This document shows, one piece after another, positions 1 through 7,966 of a stretch of DNA of 10,072 bases (the first letter of the stretch is position 1; the number at the start of each line of letters is the position of its first letter). The stretch is taken from NCBI GenBank assembly GCA_937907415.1, contig CALCHY010000300.1, forward strand, positions 1-10,072. Direction: 5' to 3'. The position numbers were made by a program, and so were the translations under genes. The notes beneath the pieces were generated by a model. It saw only the letters and a program-made list of their open reading frames with translations. It was not told the origin of the DNA and did no database searches. Origin of the DNA: an uncultured Trueperaceae bacterium. Its GTDB lineage: Bacteria; Deinococcota; Deinococci; Deinococcales; Trueperaceae.

Positions 1-135
1 GAACGAGCGGCCGGAATCAACCGGAACAGGCGGCCGGATAGGCCGGAATACCCACAGCTCTTCGAAGAGCTCTTGGATGTCGCCTAAGGTGAGTTCCGTA
101 CCGGCAGCGTGGCGGCTAGTCGTCGGCTGACTCAT
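1..135 (-). CDS. Start of a third Tn7-like operon gene, probably TnsC-like ATPase (partial)
   Basis: The first 45 codons of a gene that continues past the left edge of the window. The ATG lies at 135-133, twenty bases inside the end of the TnsB-like gene and in another frame. It is preceded by an excellent ribosome binding site, AGGAGAGGAG, with a 5-base spacer, which is the main reason for calling it. The frame stays open to position 1. The visible peptide begins MSQPTTSRHAAGTELTLGDI and continues through an acidic helix-like stretch (QELFEEL) into a proline- and arginine-rich segment. No ATPase motif is visible because Walker A would lie further along. The TnsC-like assignment rests only on gene order: in Tn7-type elements the AAA+ regulator TnsC follows TnsA and TnsB. 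A different accessory protein is possible. Confidence 0.65.
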   Translation of the reverse strand, partial: MSQPTTSRHAAGTELTLGDIQELFEELWVFRPIRPPVPVDSGRSF

Positions 136-2413
136 CGCCGCTCCTCTCCTTACCCGCGTTAACCGCTTGACCCGTGCCGCCGCTGAAGACCGACCACGCG
201 CCCAGGTAGTCGAACTCTGGTGGCTCATCGTGGGAAGGGACATCTGGCGGGGGCTTGGCGGTCGGAAGCCTGCGCCGCTTCCGGTTCTGCACGGTCGCGA
301 GTGGCTCATCGTCGGGCAGGTAGCGTCTCTGGAGCTCCTGCAGCCGAGTGCCCTCAACCACGTCTACGAGCGCTCTCAGCGCGGCGACCTCGGGAGTGAA
401 GTCGGGCTTGCCGTCCTTATACGCCCCGATCTCCTGGTGGGTCGAGATGTGGTGCGGCACCCACTCTAGGTAATCCAGGACGCGCTCCGCTCGCTCGATT
501 GACGAGAGCCGCTTGCCTCCCCTATAAGGCTTCCAGCCCGAGACGGTCCCATCGCTTGCGTGAATCGGCGCGTGCTTCCTAAGGAAGGTCATGACGGACT
601 CCGGGAAGGGGAACTTCATGGCGGGCGGCTTGTGGCGCCACGGCACCTTTATCCAGACGCGCTGATCGCCCTCGGGCACCTGCATGAATATCTCTCGGCA
701 GTCAGAGCGGTCGGCGTGCACGACCCAATCCCCGCTCTTCGTCCAGCGGCATCGGGCGCGCCTGACGTGATCTAGGTCCCTGCTGTCGTAGATGCGGCCC
801 CTGTAGTGGATACCGTCGTCCTGGATGGTTAGCTCCTTCGTGTCCATCAGCAGGTACCTGAGGTGGGGGCCGAGCGGTACGGGTATGAAGCCGTGCTGCG
901 CGATGAGTAGCTCGTACATCGCCATCGGGCTGACGAGCCGCGTGCCGCCTCGGGAGACGGGAACGTGCAGCGACGAGTGCGGAAGGGCGTGGTACTCGGT
1001 GGCGATCCAGGTGCGGATGATGGTGTCGAGCTGAGCCAGCGTCAGGAACTCCGAAGGGTCGAGCTTCTCGTCTTTGCCGAGGGCGACGACGTCCTCAGCC
1101 GTGTAGCCCTTCAGGTGCCTCAGCAGGCTCTCCAGTGAGCGGAAGAACCGCTCCACATGGGGCTTGTCCGTTGGGGTTCGGCCCCGTGCCACTTCGAAGG
1201 CAGTGCGGATGCGGCCTAGGAGAAGGCGCGTGTACGTGTTGAAGAAGGGGGTCCCCTGGTCGAAGACCAGGAGCGTTGGGTTCATCATGGGCCCGGTCGC
1301 CAGCTTCACGTCTGGGTCGAGGCCCGGGTACAGCTCTACTAGGAGCTCGGCGGGCACACCAAGGCGGTTCACGTAGGCGTCTTGGTCCCTCACCAAGGCA
1401 GGGGGCTTAGGGGTCATGGCGTCTAAGAGAGCGTGCGAAACGACGGTGTGGTCCTCTACGAACCCGATCACCAGGCCGATGATCATGCGAGTCGCGACGT
1501 CCAGCAGGACGGTGATGAAGGGGCGGATGATGCGGCCCGTCACCGGGTCGAAGACGCGCACGTTCAACAGGGTGGTGTCAACCTCGACGCGCTCACCAGG
1601 CATCAGCGGATGAACGGGCAAGTAGGTGTCTGACGGACGTTCCTTACGGCTCTGGACGTACTTACGCTTCCCCAGCCTCCAACCCATCTGGGCCGCGAGC
1701 ACGTTGAACAGCCGGCGCTGCGTCCTTACCGACGGAATGGCAACATGCACGAGGTCGGGGTTCCCACGGACCTGAAGATTCGTCTTAGCGAGGATGTGCG
1801 ACTGGCCCCGTTGCGCCCCTTCCATCTCGTCGCTGATGTTCCTTGCCAGCATGTCTAGATAAGTGAGCGACCACTTCGTATCCCTCACCTGAGCGGCCAA
1901 GAACCTCCTGGGGATGAGATTGAGGACGCTTTTGCCGTCGCCCTCGTACGCCTGGAGCCGACGCTGGAGGGTTCTGACCGAAATCTTCGTTCCGCTCCGC
2001 TTCAACTCCCGGGACTTCGCCTTCAGCCGCTGCTCTAGGGTCGTCCTCTTTGGGTCGTACTTGGGTCGCGGCACGAAGTTAGCCGGTGGGTCTTCGTCCG
2101 GCAAGTACGGCACGCCGCGGCGAACCTCCTCGAGTTGACGCGCAAGACGCAGCGCGTCACTTAGCACCTCTGCCGAAATACGATCCAGGTTCGCAGACTC
2201 GATGGCACTGGTGATGTGCGTCTCGCGACCACTGCCTATCAGCTCGAAGGTGAGATCTTGCACCAAGGCGAAGATCGGAATGTCAAGGCGCTCGCCATCG
2301 ACCACGGACCTAATCCCGATGTTGCTCACATCGAAGCGCTCGACCAACCACACCTTGTGGCGGAAGCCGATCCGGTCACCGAGCGACAGGCCCTTGGCGT
2401 TCACTGCCCCCAC
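116..2413 (-). CDS. TnsB-like DDE transposase (Mu/Tn7 integrase family)
   Basis: This is the large transposase subunit that would bind the element ends and carry out strand transfer. It has 765 residues, within the usual TnsB/TniA range. A helical N-terminal region (about 1-160) fits end-binding domains. An RNase H-fold core follows with three acidic residues in the right context: D279 (RVEVDT), D385 (LVFDQGTPF) and E421 (DKPHVERFF), the last two separated by 35 residues. Residues about 515-580 resemble the Mu-type C-terminal beta-barrel. The tail has a basic patch (RKRRR, 711-715) and an acidic end, the part that contacts TnsC in known systems. The start is uncertain: GTG at 2413 has no clear ribosome binding site, while GTG at 2404 (codon 4) follows GGTGGGGG and overlaps the upstream stop as GTGA. 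It is coupled to the TnsA-like gene before it and overlaps the next gene by 20 bases. Confidence 0.92.
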   Translation of the reverse strand: MGAVNAKGLSLGDRIGFRHKVWLVERFDVSNIGIRSVVDGERLDIPIFALVQDLTFELIGSGRETHITSAIESANLDRISAEVLSDALRLARQLEEVRRGVPYLPDEDPPANFVPRPKYDPKRTTLEQRLKAKSRELKRSGTKISVRTLQRRLQAYEGDGKSVLNLIPRRFLAAQVRDTKWSLTYLDMLARNISDEMEGAQRGQSHILAKTNLQVRGNPDLVHVAIPSVRTQRRLFNVLAAQMGWRLGKRKYVQSRKERPSDTYLPVHPLMPGERVEVDTTLLNVRVFDPVTGRIIRPFITVLLDVATRMIIGLVIGFVEDHTVVSHALLDAMTPKPPALVRDQDAYVNRLGVPAELLVELYPGLDPDVKLATGPMMNPTLLVFDQGTPFFNTYTRLLLGRIRTAFEVARGRTPTDKPHVERFFRSLESLLRHLKGYTAEDVVALGKDEKLDPSEFLTLAQLDTIIRTWIATEYHALPHSSLHVPVSRGGTRLVSPMAMYELLIAQHGFIPVPLGPHLRYLLMDTKELTIQDDGIHYRGRIYDSRDLDHVRRARCRWTKSGDWVVHADRSDCREIFMQVPEGDQRVWIKVPWRHKPPAMKFPFPESVMTFLRKHAPIHASDGTVSGWKPYRGGKRLSSIERAERVLDYLEWVPHHISTHQEIGAYKDGKPDFTPEVAALRALVDVVEGTRLQELQRRYLPDDEPLATVQNRKRRRLPTAKPPPDVPSHDEPPEFDYLGAWSVFSGGTGQAVNAGKERSGDESADD
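141..150 (-). promoter_or_regulatory. Strong ribosome binding site of the gene starting at 135
   Basis: Read on the minus strand this is AGGAGAGGAG, followed by a 5-base spacer (CGGCG) and the ATG at 135. It lies inside the last codons of the TnsB-like gene. Its near-perfect fit is what reveals the overlapping downstream gene. Confidence 0.75.
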
Positions 2414-3153
2414 CGGCTGCCGACACGCACGATGGTGGAGCCCGTGATGGGCGCGGTCATCTCGATAGTCAGATCCCCGCGCCAGATGAGGGCCATGATG
2501 GTCGGGTAATCAGCCAAACCTGGTGCGACCCGCGTGCGCAACTCCCCCAGCCCCCAAGTAGGCCGTTCACGGAACGCCTCAACTACCGCAATTACCACGT
2601 CCAGCCGGGGCTCGACGCGCGCGTACTGCCAGAGGTAGTTAACAACCTCCGCAGCCGCCCCGTCGTACTCACCTACAGTCTCGTACTCCCATCCCATGAC
2701 CTTCGCGAATGCCATGCACAGCTTCACCTTGTCTTCGAATTTTGGGGTGCGGCCCGACGGTGGGCGCACGTTCTCGAAGGCGATGCCTCCCCCTCGCAAT
2801 CCGCGGAGGAAGTCCGGGGCGTGGCGCGTCGCGCGCTTGCCGTTCACATACTCCTCGAGCCAGAAAGGCTGCCCGAGAATCCACTCGGTGTCGCCCTGGC
2901 GGTCGAGTTCCATCACTCGAAGCGCCTCTTGACGACTCTCGCAAACCACAGGGGGCCAAGCACCACTAGCGCTCGGTTGGTACCGAACCCGTCCTACCCT
3001 ATTCCGGTAGGGTCGAACTTTCCGGACCGATTCCAAGCGTTGCAGCAACTGAGGGTCGTTCAACTCACGCGGCTTCACCACGCGCGTGACCGGACTCGAG
3101 TTCCTGGATGCTCGATCCACGATGACGACCTGAAAAGAAACCCGTCGACCCAT
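2401..3153 (-). CDS. TnsA-like heteromeric transposase endonuclease subunit
   Basis: A protein of 250 residues resembling the TnsA-like endonucleases that work with TnsB-type transposases. In Tn7, TnsA cuts the 5' strands at the transposon ends so that the element leaves by cut and paste. The nuclease fold shows E72 in CESRQE, then a QPFWLEEY strand, D114 in HAPDF, and the strand IAFENVRP (124-131), which stands where canonical TnsA has Q-V-K. Here the lysine is replaced by R130, as I recall for actinobacterial TnsA-like proteins. The C-terminal part (about 195-245) looks like the winged-helix region used for TnsC contact. I chose ATG at 3153 because GAGAGGG lies 7 bases before it. An in-frame ATG at 3231 would add 26 hydrophobic residues, but its nearest GGAGGG is 17 bases away. 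The gene is first in the operon and overlaps the start of the TnsB-like gene. Confidence 0.85.
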   Translation of the reverse strand: MGRRVSFQVVIVDRASRNSSPVTRVVKPRELNDPQLLQRLESVRKVRPYRNRVGRVRYQPSASGAWPPVVCESRQEALRVMELDRQGDTEWILGQPFWLEEYVNGKRATRHAPDFLRGLRGGGIAFENVRPPSGRTPKFEDKVKLCMAFAKVMGWEYETVGEYDGAAAEVVNYLWQYARVEPRLDVVIAVVEAFRERPTWGLGELRTRVAPGLADYPTIMALIWRGDLTIEMTAPITGSTIVRVGSRWGQ

Positions 3154-3160
3154 CAGCCAA

Positions 3161-3167
3161 CCCTCTC
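3161..3167 (-). promoter_or_regulatory. Ribosome binding site deciding the TnsA-like start
   Basis: On the minus strand GAGAGGG is followed by a 7-base spacer and ATG at 3153. The upstream alternative ATG at 3231 lacks a well-placed site, so the shorter 250-residue form is preferred. Confidence 0.6.
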
Positions 3168-3449
3168 GGTACCCAGTGATCGCGTTAGCAACCAGCCATA
3201 GAAGAAACGCGAAGGTCGTCGTTACTCTCATATCCGTCTACGCGGTATCCCTCCAGCCGTGGGCAGATGCGAGAGGAAAAGTTAGAGCTAAGTGCCGCCT
3301 TTGGCGAGATAGTACCGACACGCAAGTCAGCTGACAGTGCTATCCCTCACACTAACAAGTCCAAGGGAACCTCCGGCGCGCTTACAGGTACTATTGGACA
3401 GAGTTTGCCCATATCGAACATACGAAACGTAGAACATGCTGTTCAACCT

Positions 3450-3524
3450 TTGGCAAGCTAGGGGCATCGGACTTCTGGCGTCACGTACGTGTTTTCTACC
3501 CCTAGTCGCCGTTGCGCTTGCCAA
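3450..3524. repeat. Long interrupted inverted repeat with TAGGGG/CCCCTA core
   Basis: The left arm is TTGGCAAGCTAGGGG (3450-3464). The right side carries its complement in two pieces, CCCCTAG (3499-3505) and GCTTGCCAA (3516-3524), separated by ten bases. All paired positions match. The structure could be a folded RNA, a paired protein binding site, or part of a transposon end. There is no T-tract to make it a standard terminator. Confidence 0.6.
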
Positions 3525-3538
3525 GCAAGACCAGCCGA

Positions 3539-3599
3539 AACATGGCGCCTAGAGAAGCCCGAAATCACCCTCATCCTTGTTGGGCTCCAGCGCCATGTT
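3539..3599. repeat. 10-bp perfect inverted repeat, 41-base spacer
   Basis: AACATGGCGC at 3539-3548 is matched by GCGCCATGTT at 3590-3599. It sits between the other two inverted repeat pairs of this non-coding stretch. Its role is unknown. Confidence 0.5.
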
Positions 3600-3635
3600 G
3601 ATCAGTGGACCGACTCGCGCTGTCCAAAAGGCAGA

Positions 3636-3667
3636 TTTTAGGGGCGCTCAATCACGGCCCCCTAAAA
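3636..3667. repeat. 9-bp perfect inverted repeat TTTTAGGGG/CCCCTAAAA
   Basis: TTTTAGGGG (3636-3644) and CCCCTAAAA (3659-3667) flank a 14-base loop. Neither strand continues into a T-tract beyond the stem, so a rho-independent terminator is unlikely. The TAGGGG core is shared with the larger inverted repeat at 3450-3524, giving four copies in two inverted pairs. An operator or a transposase site is a reasonable guess. Confidence 0.55.
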
Positions 3668-6600
3668 AGGACCTTGCGCCGAAGTTCTCATGGAAGCCAG
3701 CCGTGATCTATTCCCGCCTAACCATGGATACTCACAAAGAGCCCGCCTCATCCGTTGCCCCAAGCAAGGCATTGTGATTTCGACACTGGAGTCAGAAGGC
3801 TCGAATGGGCAAGCAATGGTACTGTTCTTAACATCATGAGGGACGTAGACGGGGCGCTTGGGGAGTGCACCATGCCGGCTAAGGCCCGGGTTCTGGGCGG
3901 TTGGACTCGGGCGCCAGCGTATCCGGTCCTGCTAGCCACACTGAACAGACGCGCTCAACCCTTTGGCATCACTCAAACAACTTCACTGACCACCGTCGAA
4001 GGATATCGCCATGAGTAGCTTTAGCTCCATCCGACGAACCTGCACCCCGCGAGACGACGTTCTTAAAGGCGGGCTAACCGACGCCCACTTCGCAGCGCAG
4101 CTCGACCGAATCGTCCGCGACCCAAGCTCGTATCCCGCTTACGGCGACCCCGACTCGTTCTTCTCTCTCACCTACCCAACACAGGGGTTGCAAGAGCTGC
4201 TACGACGTGCGTTCGGACGAATCAGCGGAGCGAGAGTTCCAGGCGCTGAGCACGGCCTGATCCGTTCCGAGACGAGCTTCGGAGGCGGTAAGACGCACGG
4301 CCTCATCGCCCTTTACCACATCGCGCAGGGCGCACGCCCGACGAACCTATCTGAGTTCATCGACCCTTCGATCCTGCCTGAGACGTGCCAGGTCGCCGCA
4401 GTCGTAGGAGACCAACTCGATCCCATCAACGGCATCGAAACGAACAACCAGAAGACTTTCACGCTGTGGGGGGAAATCGGTGCGCAGCTAGGCGAGAGCG
4501 CGTTTGAAGTACTTCGTCAATCGGACGAAACACGGACTGCTCCCTCGAAAGACGCACTGGGACGCGCGTTTGGCGGAAAGCCAACCATCATCATCATCGA
4601 CGAGATCGCGCAATACCTGCGCATGCTCACTTCTTCAGGCGACGAGGGCGCGCGGCGCCTTGCCAAAGCGCTGCCTGTGTTCCTAAAGAACCTATTGGAA
4701 CTGGCAGCTGGCGATTCGAACATAGTCGTGATCCTGACGCTCGCTACTAGCCAAGACGCATTCCATGGCGAGACGGACGAACTCGACCAGGTCATGAAAG
4801 ATGCGCAGCGGGCCGACATGGAGGACGCCGTCAAGGACACCACCTCCGTTGTCGGCCGATTCACGGGTGGCGGATCGATTGTCAAGCCCGCTGACGATGC
4901 GGAAATCGGTGAAATCCTCAAGCGCCGCCTCTTTGACACCATCGACCCCGAAGCAGCGAAGGACGTCGCAGAGCGTTACGGAACTTTCTATGAGGACCTC
5001 CTCGCCAAGGGTGAGCACCTGCCTGGAGGCGCGGACAAACCCTCAAGCTACCGGGAACGAATCGAAAGCACTTACCCGTTCCACCCTGAGCTGATTAGGG
5101 TACTCGACCAGCGGCTGGGCACGATCCCAAGCTTCCAACGCGCGCGGGGCGCGCTGAAGTTATTGGCCGAAGTTGTTGCCGGCATTTGGCGCGATGAAGT
5201 AGACGTACCCGTCCTTAACGTGGGGGATGTGCATTTCGAGAACCCCCATGTTCTCGCTCACCTCACTACCGGCTTGGGCCGTGACGAGTTTGAGCGGGTT
5301 GCTCGTTCTGACTTCGTTGGTCCCTCATCCCACGCGGTCAGCATCGACTCCGGACGCATGATCGGCAAGAACCGCATAACGCGCCGCGCAGCGGGAACCG
5401 TCTTCACTCACAGCCTAGAACTGCAAGCGAACGCTGGGGCCGGACGCCCTGACGTTGTGCTCGGTACGCTCAGGCTGGGCGAGTCAGGCGACCTCGTGGT
5501 CGAGGCCCTCAACGAGCTGGATGAGTCCGCTTGGTTCTTGGCATATGAGCACAACCGCTACCGCTTCATGACGGAGCCGAACCCGAACGCCATCGTCGCG
5601 ACGGCAGAACGCAACCTCACAAACGCAAGAGTCGCAGAAGAGATGCGCTACCGAATTGAGGAAGCCTTTCCGACTGATAAACCCGTCACAGTCGTGCCCT
5701 TTCCCGCCGGTCCACAAGACGTACCAGACAACCCACGCCTGTTCAGACTCGTGGTGGTGCACCACGACGACGTGAGCGTCCGGTCCGGCGACCCGGCGCC
5801 CTCCGGGGTCGTGGAGATGATGAACAAGACCGGATCGGCGGGCGCGAACCGCATGAACCGGAACGGCGTAGCCTTTCTAGTAGCGGATGTCGACCAGATT
5901 GAGGGGTTCAAGCGCCAAGTGCGACGCGACCTTGCTGCCCTCTCCATCGTCGAAGACGCTGCTCGAATGCAGGAGTTCAGTGAACCCGTCAGGAAGCGCG
6001 TGCAGTCCGTAGCCGATACCGCGAAGCTCGAGGCTCGCGTCGCACTAGCTCGCTGCTACAAGCACTTGTTCGTCCCAAGCGGAGACAAGAGTACTGACTA
6101 CCTGAAGCATGAGGAGCTCCCCCCCGCATCGCAGGGGACTGTGAAGAAGCAACAAACCCGGGTCGTTCTCGAGTACCTCCAGGAAACAGGAAAGGTTCGC
6201 ACCACTGACCTGGGCCCCCAATACCTTGAGGCGAAGGCTTGGCCACGCGACGAGGACGGGGTAACAACAGAAGCTCTTATGGCCAGCTTCTGGCGCGATC
6301 ACAGCGTTCCGCTCATCCTAAACGCCACCCTTTTGCAGTCCACTATCCGTAAGGGGGTAGAGAGCGGACGGTGGGTCTATTACGACGCCGAAAGCGCAAC
6401 GACGGTTACCAGTAAAGATGCGCCTCCCGCAGTTGCCATCTCAGAGAACGCCTACCTATACAAGCCGGAGAAGGCACAAGAGCTGGGGCTTCTAGCCAAG
6501 CCTATCCGCGTCAAGGACGTCACCGACATCCTGTTGGGCGAGGCTCGACTTGATGGAGTGACCCTTCGTTCCAAGCTTGAGAAGTTTGCAGGCGCGGAAC

Positions 6601-6734
6601 CAAAGAAGGGAGAGGTTCTACAGGTTCTTGCCCGCGCCGCAGAGGGGGGCGAGAACGCACGTGCGTTCGTCGTGCGGGGTGAGCCTCAGGAGGGCGAGAA
6701 GCCCCTCGCCCCCAGCGAGATCACCAAGGTAGGA

Positions 6735-6736
6735 CT
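6735..6736. repeat. Target site duplication CT, left copy
   Basis: CT directly before the left IS end is repeated at 7967-7968 directly after the right end. Two to three bases is the usual duplication for IS30-family elements. Taking out the element and one CT restores the host reading frame exactly, which supports this boundary. Confidence 0.75.
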
Positions 6737-6767
6737 GGTGGGTTCAAGGGGTGGATGCAACACTGAC
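6737..6767 (+). repeat. IS30-type left terminal inverted repeat
   Basis: It begins GGTGGGTTCAAGGGGTG and matches the reverse complement of 7936-7966 at 27 of 31 positions. The first 17 positions are identical. The differences are at positions 18-20 and 27. Confidence 0.85.
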
Positions 6768-6783
6768 CGGCACGTGAGGGTTC

Positions 6784-6789
6784 GGAGGT
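6784..6789 (+). promoter_or_regulatory. Ribosome binding site of IS30 transposase
   Basis: GGAGGT lies 6 bases before the ATG at 6796, a strong site that fixes the transposase start. Confidence 0.7.
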
Positions 6790-6795
6790 CAGTTC

Positions 6796-7959
6796 ATGCA
6801 ACCAGGACGGCAGTACGGTTTTCCGCCTGAAGTGCGCGCCGAGCTGTGGGAGCGCTGGAAGCGCGGTGAGTCGGTCAGCGACATCGGGCGGGCGTTGAAT
6901 AAGGTGCCAGCGTCGATCTTCACCATCGTGCGGGGAGCCGGTGGCCTGCCGCCGGCGGCGCGGTCCCGGCGGCGGGATGCTCTTTCGTTGGCGGAGCGTG
7001 AGGAGATCTCGCGCAGCTTGCACGCTGACGAGAGCATCCGGCAGATCGCCGCGCGGCTGGGGCGCTCCCCGTCGAGCATCAGTCGCGAGGTGACACGTAA
7101 CGGCGGTCGTGCACGGTACCGGGCGGCCGCTGCTGACGCGCGCGCCGATAAGCAGGCGCTACGCCCCAAGGCGTGCAAGCTGGCGCGCAACGCCGCCTTG
7201 CGCGAGGTCGTCGCCGAGAAGCTGGCTGACGATTGGTCGCCGGAGCAGATCAGCGGCTGGTTGAAAGCCGAGTACCCTGATGACGAGGGCATGCGCGTGA
7301 GTCACGAGGTCATCTACCAGACGTTGTACGTGCAGGCACGCGGTGCGCTGAAGCACGAGCTCACCAGGCACCTGCGCACCAGGCGCGTGATGCGCAAGAG
7401 CAAGCGCGCCAGCACCGCTAACCAGAACCGGGGGATGATTAAGGACCTGGTCAGCATCAGCGAACGGCCCGCTGAGGCGGAGGACCGCGCCGTGCCGGGT
7501 CACTGGGAGGGCGACATGCTCAGCGGTAGTAAGAACAGTCACGTCGCTACCCTGGTGGAGCGCACGACGCGTTACCTGATGCTGCTCAAGCTCGACGGCA
7601 AGGACGCCAACAGCGTGGCGCAGGCGTTAATCGACGGAGTGAAGAGCCTGCCAGCGCAACTCAAGCGCAGCCTGACGTGGGACCGCGGGCCGGAGATGGC
7701 GGCGCACACGCGCTTCACGATCGCCACGGACGTGAGCGTTTACTTCTGCGATCCGCAAAGCCCCTGGCAGCGCGGCAGTAATGAAAACACCAACGGCTTG
7801 TTACGACAGTACTTCCCTAAAGGCACGGATCTGAGTAGTTACTCACAGGCTGAACTGGACGCTATCGCCCTGAAGTTGAACACACGCCCCCGCAAGACGC
7901 TGGGCTTCCGAACCCCCGCTGCTATGCTGTCCGAAGTCACTGTTGCGCTCACCCCTTGA
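6796..7959 (+). CDS. IS30 family transposase
   Basis: A transposase of 387 residues that would cut and join the ends of the surrounding element. The N-terminal part has two helix-turn-helix-like regions (about 8-47 and 64-100, the second containing IRQIAARLGRSPSSISREV), used in this family for end recognition. The catalytic core shows D240 in HWEGDM, D296 in TWDRGPEM and E330 in GSNENTNGLLRQYFPKG. The spacing of 33 residues between the last two is the IS30 signature. R337, seven residues after the glutamate, fits the conserved basic position. The C-terminal LNTRPRKTLGFRTPAAM is also typical. The gene is full length with no internal stop, so the protein is probably active. Its stop codon lies within the right inverted end, a compact layout common in insertion sequences. 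Confidence 0.95.
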   Translation: MQPGRQYGFPPEVRAELWERWKRGESVSDIGRALNKVPASIFTIVRGAGGLPPAARSRRRDALSLAEREEISRSLHADESIRQIAARLGRSPSSISREVTRNGGRARYRAAAADARADKQALRPKACKLARNAALREVVAEKLADDWSPEQISGWLKAEYPDDEGMRVSHEVIYQTLYVQARGALKHELTRHLRTRRVMRKSKRASTANQNRGMIKDLVSISERPAEAEDRAVPGHWEGDMLSGSKNSHVATLVERTTRYLMLLKLDGKDANSVAQALIDGVKSLPAQLKRSLTWDRGPEMAAHTRFTIATDVSVYFCDPQSPWQRGSNENTNGLLRQYFPKGTDLSSYSQAELDAIALKLNTRPRKTLGFRTPAAMLSEVTVALTP

Positions 7960-7966
7960 ACCCACC
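7936..7966 (-). repeat. IS30-type right terminal inverted repeat
   Basis: Reverse complement of the left end with 27 of 31 matches. It includes the last codons and stop of the transposase and is followed directly by the second CT of the target duplication. Confidence 0.85.

Larger units (their letters stand above)
3168..4010. other. Non-coding divergent region between Tn7-like operon and defence array
   Basis: About 840 bases between two divergent operons. Short open frames exist on both strands, but none has a good ribosome binding site together with a recognisable product. The region contains several perfect inverted repeats between 3450 and 3667 (listed separately), a 10-base palindrome GTCAGCTGAC at 3326-3335, and an 8-base direct repeat TATCCCTC at 3246-3253 and 3341-3348. 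CTGTCCAA occurs at 3620-3627 and inverted at 3395-3402. The region should hold both promoters, but I could not find -35/-10 pairs good enough to report. In Tn7 the end next to tnsA lies just upstream of that gene, so one transposon end is expected here. No TGT/ACA terminus with an array of binding sites could be confirmed. Confidence 0.6.
4011..6830 (+). pseudogene. DUF499-family AAA+ ATPase, 5' part, cut by IS30-type insertion
   Basis: This holds the first 908 codons of a predicted AAA+ ATPase of the DUF499 (COG1483) family. Walker A is ETSFGGGKTH (87-96, with K94) and Walker B is IIIIDEIAQYL (193-203, with D197 and E198). A hydrophobic strand ending in TSQ (about 239-248) fits sensor 1. DUF499 ATPases are repeatedly found with DUF1156 methylases in putative phage-defence or DNA-modification arrays, which matches the two genes downstream. 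The ATG at 4011 has AAGGA 7 bases upstream. At 6735 the gene runs into the IS, so the present frame adds 31 foreign residues and stops at 6830. The native frame resumes at 7969 and gives 1083 residues when rejoined. The truncated protein keeps the whole ATPase core and may still fold, but it lacks the last 175 residues. The exact biochemical role in the family is not established. Confidence 0.85.
6737..7966 (+). mobile_element. Complete IS30-family insertion sequence, 1230 bp
   Basis: The element carries one transposase gene between 31-bp inverted ends and is flanked by CT duplications. Its length, single gene, D-33-E transposase and 2-bp duplication all fit IS30. It lies inside the ATPase gene in the same orientation. 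No terminator is visible after the transposase stop, which falls inside the right inverted end, so transcription from the IS could continue into the genes downstream. It appears more GC-rich than the end of the array that it interrupts. The intact ends, transposase and duplication suggest that it arrived recently and may still be able to move. Confidence 0.92.

Noticed and set aside
11..48. Four CCGGAA/CCGGAT repeats at irregular 9-13 base spacing
   Set aside because: Explained by the arginine- and proline-rich coding sequence of the partial gene. The spacing is too irregular for an iteron array.
56..71. Perfect 16-base palindrome AGCTCTTCGAAGAGCT
   Set aside because: It lies in coding sequence for QELFEEL on the minus strand, where repeated glutamate and leucine codons easily create such symmetry. 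No second copy is seen.
3154..3231. N-terminal extension of the TnsA-like protein with a hydrophobic stretch, possibly a signal or membrane segment
   Set aside because: The ribosome binding site fits the ATG at 3153 much better, and a membrane segment makes no sense for a transposition endonuclease.
3636..3667. Hairpin considered as a rho-independent terminator
   Set aside because: Neither strand shows a T-tract after the stem, and neither adjacent operon ends here.
3755..4018. Open frame of 87 codons from TTG, overlapping the start of the ATPase gene by 8 bases
   Set aside because: It starts with TTG without a good ribosome binding site and has no recognisable domain. Its length is possible by chance in GC-rich DNA.
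4517..4942. Minus-strand open frame of 141 codons within the ATPase gene
   Set aside because: It lies opposite a well-supported coding region with clear Walker motifs. Its serine- and arginine-rich composition is typical of an antisense shadow.
7943..7966. TTG start for the 3' ATPase fragment as an independent gene
   Set aside because: The codons lie inside the IS right end, without a clear ribosome binding site. The frame is explained by the interrupted gene.
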